Source: JAPKZH01 sp964537875 (GTDB lineage Bacteria > Acidobacteriota > Aminicenantia > Aminicenantales > UBA4085). Taken from it: a DNA stretch of 58,772 nucleotides. A model generated the notes under the pieces. That model searched no databases and had not been told where the DNA came from. It saw only the letters and a program-made list of their open reading frames with translations. Positions within the stretch are counted from its first letter, which is position 1, and each line of letters begins with the position of its first letter. A program made the translations under genes and the position numbers. This document shows, piece by piece, positions 29,791 through 38,428 of the stretch. The stretch lies in assembly GCA_964537875.1 (NCBI GenBank), contig CAZIDN010000017.1, positions 1-58,772 on the forward strand, read 5' to 3'.

Positions 29791-31106
29791 TGAGCGAATC
29801 GCCCGTGTAAATCATATACGTCTGATGAGAGGATTTCAACTTTTTGAAGCGGCGAGGACAATCGGCCGTGAGATTCGGGAGCGTCGACGAAAGTACAGCC
29901 GTCTACCTCGGGCGCCTGGAACCGGCTGCGGCCGATGATCCAATGGGAGTCTTGCTGCCAGGCGCCTTCGAGGAGGATGTCGATTGTTTGAGCAACGTAC
30001 CTTTTCAGATTTTCCGACGAAATGCCCGCTTGGAGGTCGAGGATCCTCTCTTTCCTCTTCTGTTTGACTTTTTCCGGCACGGGATCACCGAGCGAATAGG
30101 CCTCTGTCCCTTCCTCAGGGGAATAGGTGAAGATGCCGAGATGGTCGAAACGGGCCCCCTGGACAAAATGGACGAGACCTTCAAATTCCTTCTCCTGTTC
30201 GCCGGGAAAGCCGACGATCAGGGAGGTCCTGATCGAGATGGCGGGGATTTTAGCCCGGATTTTTTTAAGCAGCTTGAGGGCGCGCCGGCCGTCCATGGCC
30301 CTTTTCATTTTTTGGACGAGCGTGGGATCGGAATGCTGGAAGGGGATATCGAGATAGGGACAGAGTTTCGGGTGTTGCATGACTTCCAGCAAGGGGTCTG
30401 TGACCTCCTCGGGATATCCATAGAGAAGCCGAATCCATTCGATTCCCCGGACGTCGATGAGTTTTTGAAGGAGCCGGGATAGGCCTTCTTTGTTGCTGCC
30501 GTCTCTGCCGAAGTAGGTCGTATCTTGAGAGATCAGATTGATCTCTTTGACGCCGCGGGCAGCCAGGCTTTCCGCCTCCTTGACGATCGAACTGATGCTC
30601 CGGGACCTGTATGTTCCTTTGATCAAAGGAATGGCGCAAAAGGCGCACTCGTGGGAGCAACCCTCGGAGATCTTGATGTAGGCCCAGCCGGCGGGTGTCG
30701 AGACAGAGCGGGGCGAAGCATGACTGTAGAGGAAGGTTTCGCCGGACCCGGCGAAATCCTGATCTTTGACAATCTGGACGATCTTGTCGAAATCCTTGAC
30801 GCCGATCCAGGCATCGACTTCCGGATATTTTTTCTGGAGCGCCTCTCTGTAGCGTTCCGAATAACAGCCCGTGACGATGATTTTTTTCCCGCGGTTTTTG
30901 ACCTTCCTGGCTACGGCTTCTTGAATGGCGTTTTCGGCTTCGTCTTTGGCGGGCTGGATGAAACCGCAGGTGTTGAGGATGATGATGTCGGCGGCGGCAG
31001 GATCCGAGAGGAAGCGGTATCCGGTCCTGTCCAGATAGCCGTGCATGACTTCGCTGTCGACGAGATTTTTTGCGCAGCCGAATGTGATGAGGGCGATGGT
31101 CTTCAT
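29787..31106 (-). CDS. rimO: Ribosomal protein S12 methylthiotransferase
   Basis: Radical SAM enzyme adding a methylthio group to an Asp of ribosomal protein S12. Auxiliary cluster cysteines Cys11, Cys47 and Cys81; radical SAM motif Cys150-x3-Cys154-x2-Cys157 in SEGCSHECAFC; C-terminal TRAM domain (about 370-439). The short TFGCAKNLVDSEVM start and the IRTSLIVGFPGE segment support RimO over MiaB. 25 nt after asnS. Confidence 0.95.
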   Translation of the reverse strand: MKTIALITFGCAKNLVDSEVMHGYLDRTGYRFLSDPAAADIIILNTCGFIQPAKDEAENAIQEAVARKVKNRGKKIIVTGCYSERYREALQKKYPEVDAWIGVKDFDKIVQIVKDQDFAGSGETFLYSHASPRSVSTPAGWAYIKISEGCSHECAFCAIPLIKGTYRSRSISSIVKEAESLAARGVKEINLISQDTTYFGRDGSNKEGLSRLLQKLIDVRGIEWIRLLYGYPEEVTDPLLEVMQHPKLCPYLDIPFQHSDPTLVQKMKRAMDGRRALKLLKKIRAKIPAISIRTSLIVGFPGEQEKEFEGLVHFVQGARFDHLGIFTYSPEEGTEAYSLGDPVPEKVKQKRKERILDLQAGISSENLKRYVAQTIDILLEGAWQQDSHWIIGRSRFQAPEVDGCTFVDAPESHGRLSSPLQKVEILSSDVYDLHGRFAQ

Positions 31107-31131
31107 TTTCTTTTATCGAAGAAAAGGCCGA

Positions 31132-32424
31132 TCAGGGGTAGATTCTGTAGAGAAGCCGGGGGAAGGGGATGGTCTCACGGATGTGCTTGATCTTCGAGAT
31201 CCAGGCCACGGTCCTCTCGACGCCGAGACCGAAGCCCGAATGGGGAACGGTGCCGTACTTTCGGAGGTCGAGGTACCATTGATAGGCTTCCCGCGGCAGG
31301 TTGTTCTCTTTGATTCTCTGTTCCAGGATGTCGAGGTTGTGAATTCGTTGGCTGCCGCCGATGAGTTCGCCGTATCCTTCTGAGGCCAAAAAATCCACGG
31401 CTAAAGCTAGGTCGGGGCGTTCTGGATCCGGCTGCATGTAAAAGGCTTTTATTTTTGCCGGGAAATGGGTGATGCAGACCGGGCTGGGATAGATGTCCGA
31501 AATGATCGTTTCTTCGGGCGCGCCGAAATCGTCGCCCCATTGGATCGTCGAACCTTTTTCTTGGAGCTTGGGAAGGGCTTCCTCATAGGTCAGGCGGGGG
31601 AACGGCTTTTTGACCTGTTCTAAGGGTTTGGTGTCCCTCTCCAGTTCTTCAAGGTCCGATTTTCTCCTTGTCAGGACTCTCTCTAAGATGAAAAGGATAA
31701 GATCCTCGCCCAGTTCTATGGTGTCTTCGAGCAGAGCGAAGGCCACTTCCGGCTCGACCATCCAGAATTCAATCAAGTGGCGCCGCGTCTTGGATTTCTC
31801 GGCGCGAAACGTCGGTCCAAAGCAGTAAACTTTGCCAAAGGCCATGGCCGTTGCCTCGTTGTAGAGCTGGCCGCTCTGGCTCAGGTAAGCTTTCTGGTCG
31901 AAGTATTGGGTTTCAAAGAGCGTCGTCGTGCCTTCGCAGGCGCTTGGCGTCAGGATGGGCGTATCCATCAGGCGGAAGCCGCGGCCGTCAAAGAAATCCC
32001 GGATCGCTTTAATCACCTCGGCCCGGACCTGGAGAACAGCGTGCTGTTTCCTGGAGCGGAGCCATAAGTGGCGGTGCTCCATGAGAAAGGGCGTGCTGTG
32101 TTCTTTGGGCGTGATCGGATAATCCTGGGCGACCTGGAGGATCTCGATATCCTGGAGGCTGAGCTCGACGCCGCCGGGAGCCCTTTTATCCTCACGGACG
32201 CGCCCTCGAACGATGAGAGACGTCTCCTGGGTGAGGGCGTCGAATTTTTTGAAGAGAGGATGGGATTCGTCCGTGCCGAAAATCGTGGTCTGGAGAATGC
32301 CCGTGCCGTCACGGACAAGGATAAACCGGACTTTTCCGCTGGATCGCTTGTTGTACACCCAGCCGCGGACTTCGACATCCTGATCCGGGTAAGCTCCGAT
32401 CTCTTCGATATAAACCCATTTCAT
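31132..32424 (-). CDS. asnS: Asparaginyl-tRNA synthetase
   Basis: Class IIb synthetase charging tRNA-Asn. N-terminal OB-fold (about 15-100) then the catalytic core: motif 2 FRAEKSKTRRHLIEFWMVEP, typical of AsnRS, and motif 3 GFGLGVERTVAWI. 430 aa. First gene of the eight-gene operon. The -10 box lies only 9 bases before the ATG, so the transcript should be nearly leaderless and no Shine-Dalgarno is available. Confidence 0.95.
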   Translation of the reverse strand: MKWVYIEEIGAYPDQDVEVRGWVYNKRSSGKVRFILVRDGTGILQTTIFGTDESHPLFKKFDALTQETSLIVRGRVREDKRAPGGVELSLQDIEILQVAQDYPITPKEHSTPFLMEHRHLWLRSRKQHAVLQVRAEVIKAIRDFFDGRGFRLMDTPILTPSACEGTTTLFETQYFDQKAYLSQSGQLYNEATAMAFGKVYCFGPTFRAEKSKTRRHLIEFWMVEPEVAFALLEDTIELGEDLILFILERVLTRRKSDLEELERDTKPLEQVKKPFPRLTYEEALPKLQEKGSTIQWGDDFGAPEETIISDIYPSPVCITHFPAKIKAFYMQPDPERPDLALAVDFLASEGYGELIGGSQRIHNLDILEQRIKENNLPREAYQWYLDLRKYGTVPHSGFGLGVERTVAWISKIKHIRETIPFPRLLYRIYP

Positions 32425-32433
32425 GGCGCCAAA

Positions 32434-32462
32434 ATTATAAGGAATAAAGCGAGCCAGGTCAA
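32434..32462 (-). promoter_or_regulatory. Strong sigma70 promoter of the asnS operon
   Basis: Minus-strand TTGACC, 17-bp spacer, perfect TATAAT, then nine bases (TTTGGCGCC) and the asnS ATG. The predicted transcript start is 2-3 nt before the start codon. Confidence 0.75.
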
Positions 32463-32488
32463 TCCAAATTAGCCCGCCGGAAATTGTG

Positions 32489-32657
32489 AAGCATCTTCGA
32501 ATATGCGATTTCCTATCGGTGCCGGAATCGCCCCCCCGCCCCTGGGGAACCAGTCCCGTCGGTTCCCCCCGTCGAAAAGCCGACGGGGCCCCCCTCCACT
32601 AGGGGGCTTCGGGGGCGATTCCGACACCTCTTTGAAATCACATATTCGAAGATGCTT
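32489..32657. mobile_element. MITE-like element with 47-bp inverted ends
   Basis: The outer ends 32489-32511 and 32635-32657 are inverted copies (AAGCATCTTCGAATATG then one changed base then GATTT; 22 of 23 match). The inverted pairing continues with a diverged patch to GGTG-CGGAATCGCCCCC, giving about 41 of 47. The middle can fold (CCGTCGG/CCGACGG; GGGGCCCCCC). No ORF. A related, larger copy is at about 22132-22436. A 13-nt piece of the end (TTCGAAGATGCTT) is repeated at 32676-32688. Confidence 0.75.
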
Positions 32658-32701
32658 ACCGGGCATTGCATTTTTTTCGAAGATGCTTTAATTTTAGAAG
32701 A

Positions 32702-33250
32702 ATGGCGGAGATCAAAAGTTTTCAGCCGGTCAAGCTCATCTGCGGTGTCATTTTCTCCAAGGAGGAGCATCTTCAAAAAGCCGAGGATCGTCTCATCGAG
32801 CTGTATGGCCCCGCCGACGGCCGCAGCCTTCATTTTGATTTCGACCTCACCGATTATTACGCGTCGCAGATGGGCAAGGATCTAAAAAGGACGTTCTTCA
32901 GCTTCCTCGATCTCATTCCGCCGGAACGATTGAGCGAAATCAAAGTCCGCACCAACGCCCTGGAAGAGGAGATCCGTCGGGAATTTAAGGCCGCGGCCCG
33001 CATCCTCAACCTGGATCCCGGCACCCTTACCCAGGCGGCCTTGATTATGGCGACGGCCAAGGATTTTTCTCATCGCGTTCCGCTGGCCCACGGCATTTAT
33101 GCCCACCTGGAATTTCTCTTCACAAAAACTGGAATCCGACGGCTCGACTGGACCTACCCGGACTTCCTCAAAGAGGGGTATCAGACGTATTTTCAGGGCG
33201 TGAGAAAAACCTACCTGGACCAGCTCAGGCAGGGGTCAAGAAGACCGTGA
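32702..33250 (+). CDS. DUF4416 family protein
   Basis: A 182-aa cytoplasmic protein matching DUF4416 by its start (MAEIKSFQPVKLICGVIFS) and by FDFDLTDYYASQMGKDLKRTF, the DPGTLTQAALIMATAK region and the final RLDWTYPDFLKEGYQTYF. No function is established. The start is ATG 32702; the frame goes on to 32666 through repeat sequence. It overlaps the 3' end of the convergent pterin-domain gene by 15 nt. Confidence 0.88.
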   Translation: MAEIKSFQPVKLICGVIFSKEEHLQKAEDRLIELYGPADGRSLHFDFDLTDYYASQMGKDLKRTFFSFLDLIPPERLSEIKVRTNALEEEIRREFKAAARILNLDPGTLTQAALIMATAKDFSHRVPLAHGIYAHLEFLFTKTGIRRLDWTYPDFLKEGYQTYFQGVRKTYLDQLRQGSRRP

Positions 33251-34042
33251 CGGCGATTGGCTGCGGATGAATTTGAGATAATTCTTAAGCGACGGATCTT
33301 TGCCCAGCAACGCCTCGGCCGCGAATAATTCCGACTGCAGATCCATGTCCAGCGGATCCATGATGGCCGCATCCAGTCCCTGCTCGAGGGCGAGCGCGAG
33401 GAGGGTCCTGTTCAGGAGCCGGCGCTGGGGAAGCCCGAAACCGACATTGCTGATACCGGCGATGGTTTTCAGTTGAGGCAAAGTTTTTTTGATGGCCTCG
33501 ATCGATTTGAGGAAGAGGGGGATGGCTTCCCAGTTGACGCCCGCCGGACGGACAAGCGGGTCGATAAAAAAATCATCGGTCGTCAGGCCTTCGCTTTGAA
33601 GGAGGTCGGCCATGCGCGATGCCACGGACACGGCTTCGTCCGGTGTCTCCGGAAATCCATGATCGTCCAGGCAGAGAACGATGACCTTGGGCTTGAATTC
33701 CTTGATCAAAGGGGACAGGTTTTGGATATTCTTTGTTTCTCCGGTCAGAGAATTCAGAAGAGGCCGGCCTTTTTTGTAGATGCGGAGCGCCTGCTCCATA
33801 GCTTCCGGATTAGGGGTGTCGATGGATAAAGGGACCTTCAGCTGGTCCTGGAGGAGGGGAATCGCCCATCGGAGGATCTCGATTTCTCTATCGACCAGGG
33901 CCGCCGAGTTGATATCGATGTAATGGGCCCCGGCCTGTTCCTGTTTGAGTGCCTGGTCGAGAAGGAAATACTCATCCTTTTCCTGGAGGGCTTCGAAGAC
34001 GCCCTTGCGGCTGGAATTCAGGCGTTCACCGACGATGATCAT
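33236..34042 (-). CDS. Pterin-binding methyltetrahydrofolate methyltransferase (AcsE/MetH middle-domain type)
   Basis: A 268-aa stand-alone TIM-barrel of the methyltetrahydrofolate:corrinoid methyltransferase type. Pterin contacts are kept: GERLNSS at the start, SIDTPN, NSLTGE, DPLVRP and GISNVGFG, laid out as in AcsE. It lies 35 nt after the homocysteine methyltransferase gene, so together they equal the first two domains of MetH. No B12-binding domain is in the window; one must come from elsewhere. An alternative role is methyl transfer to a corrinoid Fe-S protein. Confidence 0.9.
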   Translation of the reverse strand: MIIVGERLNSSRKGVFEALQEKDEYFLLDQALKQEQAGAHYIDINSAALVDREIEILRWAIPLLQDQLKVPLSIDTPNPEAMEQALRIYKKGRPLLNSLTGETKNIQNLSPLIKEFKPKVIVLCLDDHGFPETPDEAVSVASRMADLLQSEGLTTDDFFIDPLVRPAGVNWEAIPLFLKSIEAIKKTLPQLKTIAGISNVGFGLPQRRLLNRTLLALALEQGLDAAIMDPLDMDLQSELFAAEALLGKDPSLKNYLKFIRSQSPSRSS

Positions 34043-34077
34043 GTTGGATGGACCTGCGTTTGATCGCCATCAACGCC

Positions 34078-34974
34078 TTATTTTTTTACGGTTTTGACAA
34101 TATCGGCCATCCGCCAGATGTATTCCGGAGTTGTCCCGCAGCAGCCGCCGATCAGGTTGGCGCCGTTTTCGATGAGGCGCGGAATATGGCCGATATACTC
34201 TTCGATCCCCTGGGAATAGACAAGCTCATAGGAGTCGGACAACCCGGGTTGCCCGGCATTCGGCTGGGCGATCAAGGGCAGGGATGTCCGCGACCGCATC
34301 TCCTTGATGAGATCGGCCATGTCCTGGCTGGTGAGAGTACAATTGGCGCCGATGACCGGGACTTTGTTTTTTTCGAGTTCTTCGACGCACTTGGCGACGC
34401 TGTCGCCCATGAGGGTAAAGAATCCCCGGGGCTTGCGGTCGAAGGTCATGGTCACGAAGACCGGCATCGACGAGGCGGCTTGTCTGGCGCCTCTGAGCGC
34501 GGACAAGGCCTCTCTGAGGTCGAACATCGTCTCGATCAGAAGGAAGTCGACTTTTCCCATGATCAGGGCTTTGGCCTGAACGGCAAAGGCCTGCTCGAAA
34601 TCGGCTTCGGTGAATTCGCCCTGGGGCTGGAGAAATTTCCCGGTGGGTCCAAGGCTGCCGCCGATAAAACGGCCCTTCGGCTTGACGTCTTGCGCCAGCT
34701 TGGCCGCTGCGAAATTTAGCTCATGACATTGATCGGCGAGTCCGTAGGAGGCCAACTTGATCTTGCTGCCGCCGAATGAATTGGTCATGATGGCGTCCGA
34801 CCCGGCCTCAAAATAGCTCCGGTAAACGTCTTGGACGGCATCGGGATTCTTGACATTCCAGAGCTCGGGGCACATGCCCTGGGGAAGTCCGCGCTTCATC
34901 AGCTCCGTGCCCAGGCCTCCGTCGAGAAGGACGGTCCGCTGGCGGATGAGGTCCAGAATTGTTGCTTGGGCCAT
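34078..34974 (-). CDS. Homocysteine S-methyltransferase domain protein (MetH N-terminal part)
   Basis: A 298-aa zinc-dependent homocysteine methyltransferase module. DGGLGTELMKRGL at the start; zinc cysteines in IGANCT and the IGGCCGT pair near the end. The start is ATG 34974 (MAQATILDL), with AAGGAG six bases upstream; the longer frame to 35169 overlaps the cysteine desulfurase gene. Together with the pterin gene downstream it forms a split methionine synthase core. Homocysteine would come from AhcY. Confidence 0.93.
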   Translation of the reverse strand: MAQATILDLIRQRTVLLDGGLGTELMKRGLPQGMCPELWNVKNPDAVQDVYRSYFEAGSDAIMTNSFGGSKIKLASYGLADQCHELNFAAAKLAQDVKPKGRFIGGSLGPTGKFLQPQGEFTEADFEQAFAVQAKALIMGKVDFLLIETMFDLREALSALRGARQAASSMPVFVTMTFDRKPRGFFTLMGDSVAKCVEELEKNKVPVIGANCTLTSQDMADLIKEMRSRTSLPLIAQPNAGQPGLSDSYELVYSQGIEEYIGHIPRLIENGANLIGGCCGTTPEYIWRMADIVKTVKK

Positions 34975-34984
34975 GGTCAGCTCC

Positions 34985-36142
34985 TTAGATGTCCTCCGGG
35001 TGGAAGGCGGAAATTTTTCTGAGTTTTTCGATGATATCCGGAAGTTCCCGGAGCGCGATATCGATATCTTCATCGGAATTGAAGCGGCCCAGCGACATGC
35101 GGATTGTCGAGCGGGCGATTTCCGGCCGCAGGCCGATCGAAAGCAGAACATGGGAGACTTCCTCGGCATCTTCGCTGCAGGCAGAGCCGGTGGAGACGTA
35201 GATCTCTTTGGTGGCCAGGGCCAGGAGAACGGCTTCCGCTTCCAGCCCCAGGAAGGAATAGCTCAGGGTGCTCTTGATCCTGTTTTCCGGGTGGCCGTTG
35301 AGCTTGATCTTGGGGATTTTTGCTTCGATGCCTGTCCTGAGACGGTTGGCGAGTCTTTCGATCCGTCCCCTGTCTTGAGGGAACTTCTCGCCGAGGATGC
35401 GGACCGCTTCTCCGAAACCGACGATGCCGGCGGTGTTCTCCGTGCCGGCCCGCATCTTTCGCTCCTGATGCCCGCCGTGGATAAACGGAGCCATGGGGGT
35501 TCCCTTGCGGATGTAAAGGGCGCCGATGCCCTTGGGCCCGTAGATTTTATGCGCGGATATCGACAGGAGGTCGACTCCGAGCTTGTCCACTTTAAGGTCG
35601 ATTTTGCCGAACGTCTGGACGGCGTCGGTGTGGACGAGGGCGCCTTGACCTTTGGCGATCCGGACGACCTCCTCGATGGGCTCGATCGTTCCCAGCTCGT
35701 TGTTGGCATGCATGATCGAGATCAAGGCGGTTTGGGGAGTGACGGCGTCCCGGAGAAAATCGAGGTCGACGACGCCGTGACTGTCCACGGGAACGTAGGT
35801 CACTTGATATCCTTTTTTTTCCAGGTAGACGGCCGTTTCCTGCACGGCCGGATGCTCGATGGTCGAAGTGATGAATTCTTTCTTGTCGGGCTGGGCGTCG
35901 AGCGCTCCCAGGATGGCGTGATTATCGGCTTCCGTGCCCGAGCCCGTAAAATAGATCTCGGCCCTGGCGACGCCGAGGGCCTTGGCGATATGTTCGCGGG
36001 CCTCGTTGATCAATTCCTTCGCCTGGCGGCCGATCGGATAAAGGGAGGAGGGATTGCCGAAATGGGTTTTGAGAAACCAGGCCATTTTTTCCGCGACGGC
36101 GGGATCGAGGGGCGTCGTGGCGTTGTTATCGAGGTAGACCAT
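34985..36142 (-). CDS. Cysteine desulfurase (NifS/IscS family)
   Basis: PLP enzyme taking sulfur from cysteine for Fe-S clusters and thiolation. PLP Lys199 in SAHKIYGPKG, catalytic Cys322 in STGSACSED on a short loop (IscS/NifS group I), 385 aa. No scaffold gene (iscU) follows; instead two methionine-synthase modules do, 10 nt downstream. Upstream are tandem 9-bp repeats that may bind a regulator. Confidence 0.94.
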   Translation of the reverse strand: MVYLDNNATTPLDPAVAEKMAWFLKTHFGNPSSLYPIGRQAKELINEAREHIAKALGVARAEIYFTGSGTEADNHAILGALDAQPDKKEFITSTIEHPAVQETAVYLEKKGYQVTYVPVDSHGVVDLDFLRDAVTPQTALISIMHANNELGTIEPIEEVVRIAKGQGALVHTDAVQTFGKIDLKVDKLGVDLLSISAHKIYGPKGIGALYIRKGTPMAPFIHGGHQERKMRAGTENTAGIVGFGEAVRILGEKFPQDRGRIERLANRLRTGIEAKIPKIKLNGHPENRIKSTLSYSFLGLEAEAVLLALATKEIYVSTGSACSEDAEEVSHVLLSIGLRPEIARSTIRMSLGRFNSDEDIDIALRELPDIIEKLRKISAFHPEDI

Positions 36143-36163
36143 CCTTCAGGCTCGCTTTCTCCA

Positions 36164-36188
36164 AACCTATATCATACAGAACCTATAT
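36164..36188 (-). promoter_or_regulatory. Tandem 9-bp direct repeats at the cysteine desulfurase promoter
   Basis: Minus-strand ATATAGGTT occurs twice (36188-36180 and 36172-36164) with 7 bp between. A TATGAT -10-like box (36176-36171) falls between and into the second copy. An A/T-rich near palindrome (TATTTTATATAAAAATA) lies just upstream. Possibly a regulator site for Fe-S or sulfur status; inference only. Confidence 0.4.
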
Positions 36189-36282
36189 TTTATATAAAAA
36201 TAGCCGAAAAAACTATCCTTTCTTGGATAAAGCCGCCGCTTTGATTTTAGGATGAAATGAAGAGAATGAAAAAAAACCCGGG

Positions 36283-37182
36283 CTAGGCCAGCTTTTCCTT
36301 GAGGATCTTCACGACTTCCAGCCCGGCCCTCTTTTGCCCTTCTTCCGCCGCCGCTCCGATATGAGGGGAGGCCATGACGTTGGGATGGTCGATGAACGAG
36401 AAGTCATCCGGAGGCTCTTTTTCGAAGACGTCGAAGGCCGCCGCCCGGATTTTGCCCGTATTCAGGGCTTCCAGGAGCGCTTTTTCATCGACGACGCCGC
36501 CGCGGGCCGCGTTGATGATGATGACCCCGTTCTTCAGCTTGGGAATCTCATCGCGGCCGATGATGTATTTGGGCTGCTTGGGAATATGGAGGGTGATCAG
36601 ATCAGCCTGGGCGAAGAGATCGTCCAGGGAAACCTGTTTCACAGGGAGCTTGGTCTCGATCTTGATGACGTCATAAGCGAGGACGTTCATCCCGAAGGCC
36701 AGAGCCCGCTCGGCGACCGCCAGGCCGATCCGGCCGGCGCCGATGATGCCCAGAGTCTTTCCGTAGAGTTCGGTCCCGGACAAGACCTTTTTCTCCCACT
36801 TGTGCTGTTTCATGGACACGTTGGCCCGCCCCAGCTGGCGGACGGCGCTGAGCATCAGGCCGAAGGTGATCTCGGCCACGGAAATAGTCGTCGCAGCCGG
36901 GGTGTTGGCCACTTTGATACCCTTCTCCTTGGCGGCCGCCGCGTCGACATTGTCGAGCCCGATACCGGCCCGGACGATCATCTCCAGGTTGGTCGAGGCG
37001 TCGATCACTTTCTTGGTGACCTTTGTAGCACTCCGGACGACGACGGCGTTAAAGCCGGGAATCGTCGTGACCAGGGTCGGCTCATCCATGCCAGTTTTGA
37101 CCGTGACGTCGAAGCCGAGGATGGCCTTCAATTGCTCCAAAGCTTCTTTGTCCAAAGAATCGGCGACGAGGATCTTTTTCAT
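36283..37182 (-). CDS. serA: D-3-phosphoglycerate dehydrogenase, short form
   Basis: First step of serine synthesis. Rossmann motif GIIGAGRIGLAVAERA; catalytic Arg/Glu/His set in NAARGGVVDEKAL and SPHIGAAAEEGQ. 299 aa with no ACT domain, so no classical serine feedback. ATG 37182 is preferred over TTG 37188: it has AAGGAG at 8 nt and gives a 4-nt ATGA overlap with the aminotransferase gene. Confidence 0.93.
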   Translation of the reverse strand: MKKILVADSLDKEALEQLKAILGFDVTVKTGMDEPTLVTTIPGFNAVVVRSATKVTKKVIDASTNLEMIVRAGIGLDNVDAAAAKEKGIKVANTPAATTISVAEITFGLMLSAVRQLGRANVSMKQHKWEKKVLSGTELYGKTLGIIGAGRIGLAVAERALAFGMNVLAYDVIKIETKLPVKQVSLDDLFAQADLITLHIPKQPKYIIGRDEIPKLKNGVIIINAARGGVVDEKALLEALNTGKIRAAAFDVFEKEPPDDFSFIDHPNVMASPHIGAAAEEGQKRAGLEVVKILKEKLA

Positions 37183-38324
37183 GTCCAATTCTCCTTGAGG
37201 ATATTTTCGGCAGCCTTGATCGAGCCGCCCATTTCGAAATAATAACCCATGTCGGCCAGAGCGAGTTCTAAGGCGCTCAGGGCGGTGATGACGTCGAATC
37301 CGCCCATATAGCCGAGGTGGGCGATCCGGAAAAATTTGCCTTTGTTGGGGTCCTGGGCGCCGGCGATATAGACCCGATATTTGTCCTGCATGACCTTGAC
37401 CAGCTTCACCCCGTCGAGTCCCGGCGGCGTCTTGACGGCCGTCAGAATGTTGCCGGGTTTTTGAGCCAGGATTTCCAGGTTGAGGGCCCCGATGCCGGCC
37501 CGGGTGGATTCAGCGAGGATGCGGTGGTGGGCGTACAATTTCTCCAAGCCCATCTCTTTGATGATGTCCAGGGATTTCTTCTGCTGGATGACGAGCGAGA
37601 TGGCGGGCGTCCACGGCGTGGTCTGCTTTTCTAAGTTCTTCTTGGCCTTGACGGCGTCAAAATAGAATTTGGGGAGCCTGGACGTCTCGACGCGCTTCCA
37701 GGCTTTGGGGCTGAAGGCGATATAGGCGAGACCTGGCGGAATCATGAACGATTTCTGGGAGCCCGAGACCAGGACGTCGATATTCCATTCGTCCATTGGG
37801 CAAGCTGTCGCGCCCACGCCGGAAATCCCATCGACGACCAGGATGGTGTCTGTCTTGGAAACGACCTCGCCAAAGCCCCGGACATCATAGACAGCGCCGG
37901 TGGACGTTTCGGACAGCGTCGCACACACGGCCTTGACGCCGGAATCGGCCTTGATCTCGGCCTCCAGCTCGTCTTTGGTGAAATCCCGTCCCCATTCGAG
38001 GACGATCTCTTTGCAGTTCAGCCCATAGGCTTTGCAGATGTTTCCCCAGCGTTCGCCGAACTTCCCGCCGTTGATGGCGATGACTTTATCGCCGGGGCTG
38101 AGCGTGTTGACGATCGCGGCTTCCATGCCGCCTGTGCCCGACGATGTCAGGATAAAAGCATCCTCTTTCGTCCCGAAGACATACTTGATTCCCTCCGTGG
38201 TCTCCATGAAAATCCTGGAGAATTCCGGCGTCCGATGATGGATGATGGGCTCGGCGGCCGCGGCCAGGACAGTCTCGGGCACGGGAGTCGGGCCGGGAGA
38301 GAGAAGATAGTATTTTTTAATCAC
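37179..38324 (-). CDS. Class V aminotransferase (serine-glyoxylate/phosphoserine type)
   Basis: A 381-aa PLP aminotransferase with SPGPTPVPETVL at the start, the T-S-G-T-G-G phosphate loop near 60 and PLP Lys191 in SGSQKSFMIPPG. The family includes alanine-glyoxylate and serine-pyruvate aminotransferases; the overlap with serA, as in Thermotoga-type pairs, points to use as phosphoserine aminotransferase. GTG start with GAGG six bases before. No serB is in the window. Confidence 0.92.
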   Translation of the reverse strand: MIKKYYLLSPGPTPVPETVLAAAAEPIIHHRTPEFSRIFMETTEGIKYVFGTKEDAFILTSSGTGGMEAAIVNTLSPGDKVIAINGGKFGERWGNICKAYGLNCKEIVLEWGRDFTKDELEAEIKADSGVKAVCATLSETSTGAVYDVRGFGEVVSKTDTILVVDGISGVGATACPMDEWNIDVLVSGSQKSFMIPPGLAYIAFSPKAWKRVETSRLPKFYFDAVKAKKNLEKQTTPWTPAISLVIQQKKSLDIIKEMGLEKLYAHHRILAESTRAGIGALNLEILAQKPGNILTAVKTPPGLDGVKLVKVMQDKYRVYIAGAQDPNKGKFFRIAHLGYMGGFDVITALSALELALADMGYYFEMGGSIKAAENILKENWT

Positions 38325-38399
38325 AGAATTCCTCTTTTTCTAAGAAAAAGGATCTCTCTTTTTCTGGAAAGCCTCTAGCTTTTCTTAGCCCTAGAAAAT

Positions 38400-38428
38400 A
38401 ACTTAGCAGAATTTTTTTTCCGAGTCAA
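38400..38428 (-). promoter_or_regulatory. Putative promoter of the serine operon
   Basis: Minus-strand TTGACT (38428-38423), 17-bp spacer, TAAGTT (38405-38400); leader of about 70 nt. The -35 box touches the stop codon of the M20 gene. Confidence 0.5.

Noticed and set aside
35000..35169. N-terminal extension of the homocysteine methyltransferase
   Set aside because: It is antisense-frame read-through of the cysteine desulfurase gene; AAGGAG before ATG 34974 decides the start.
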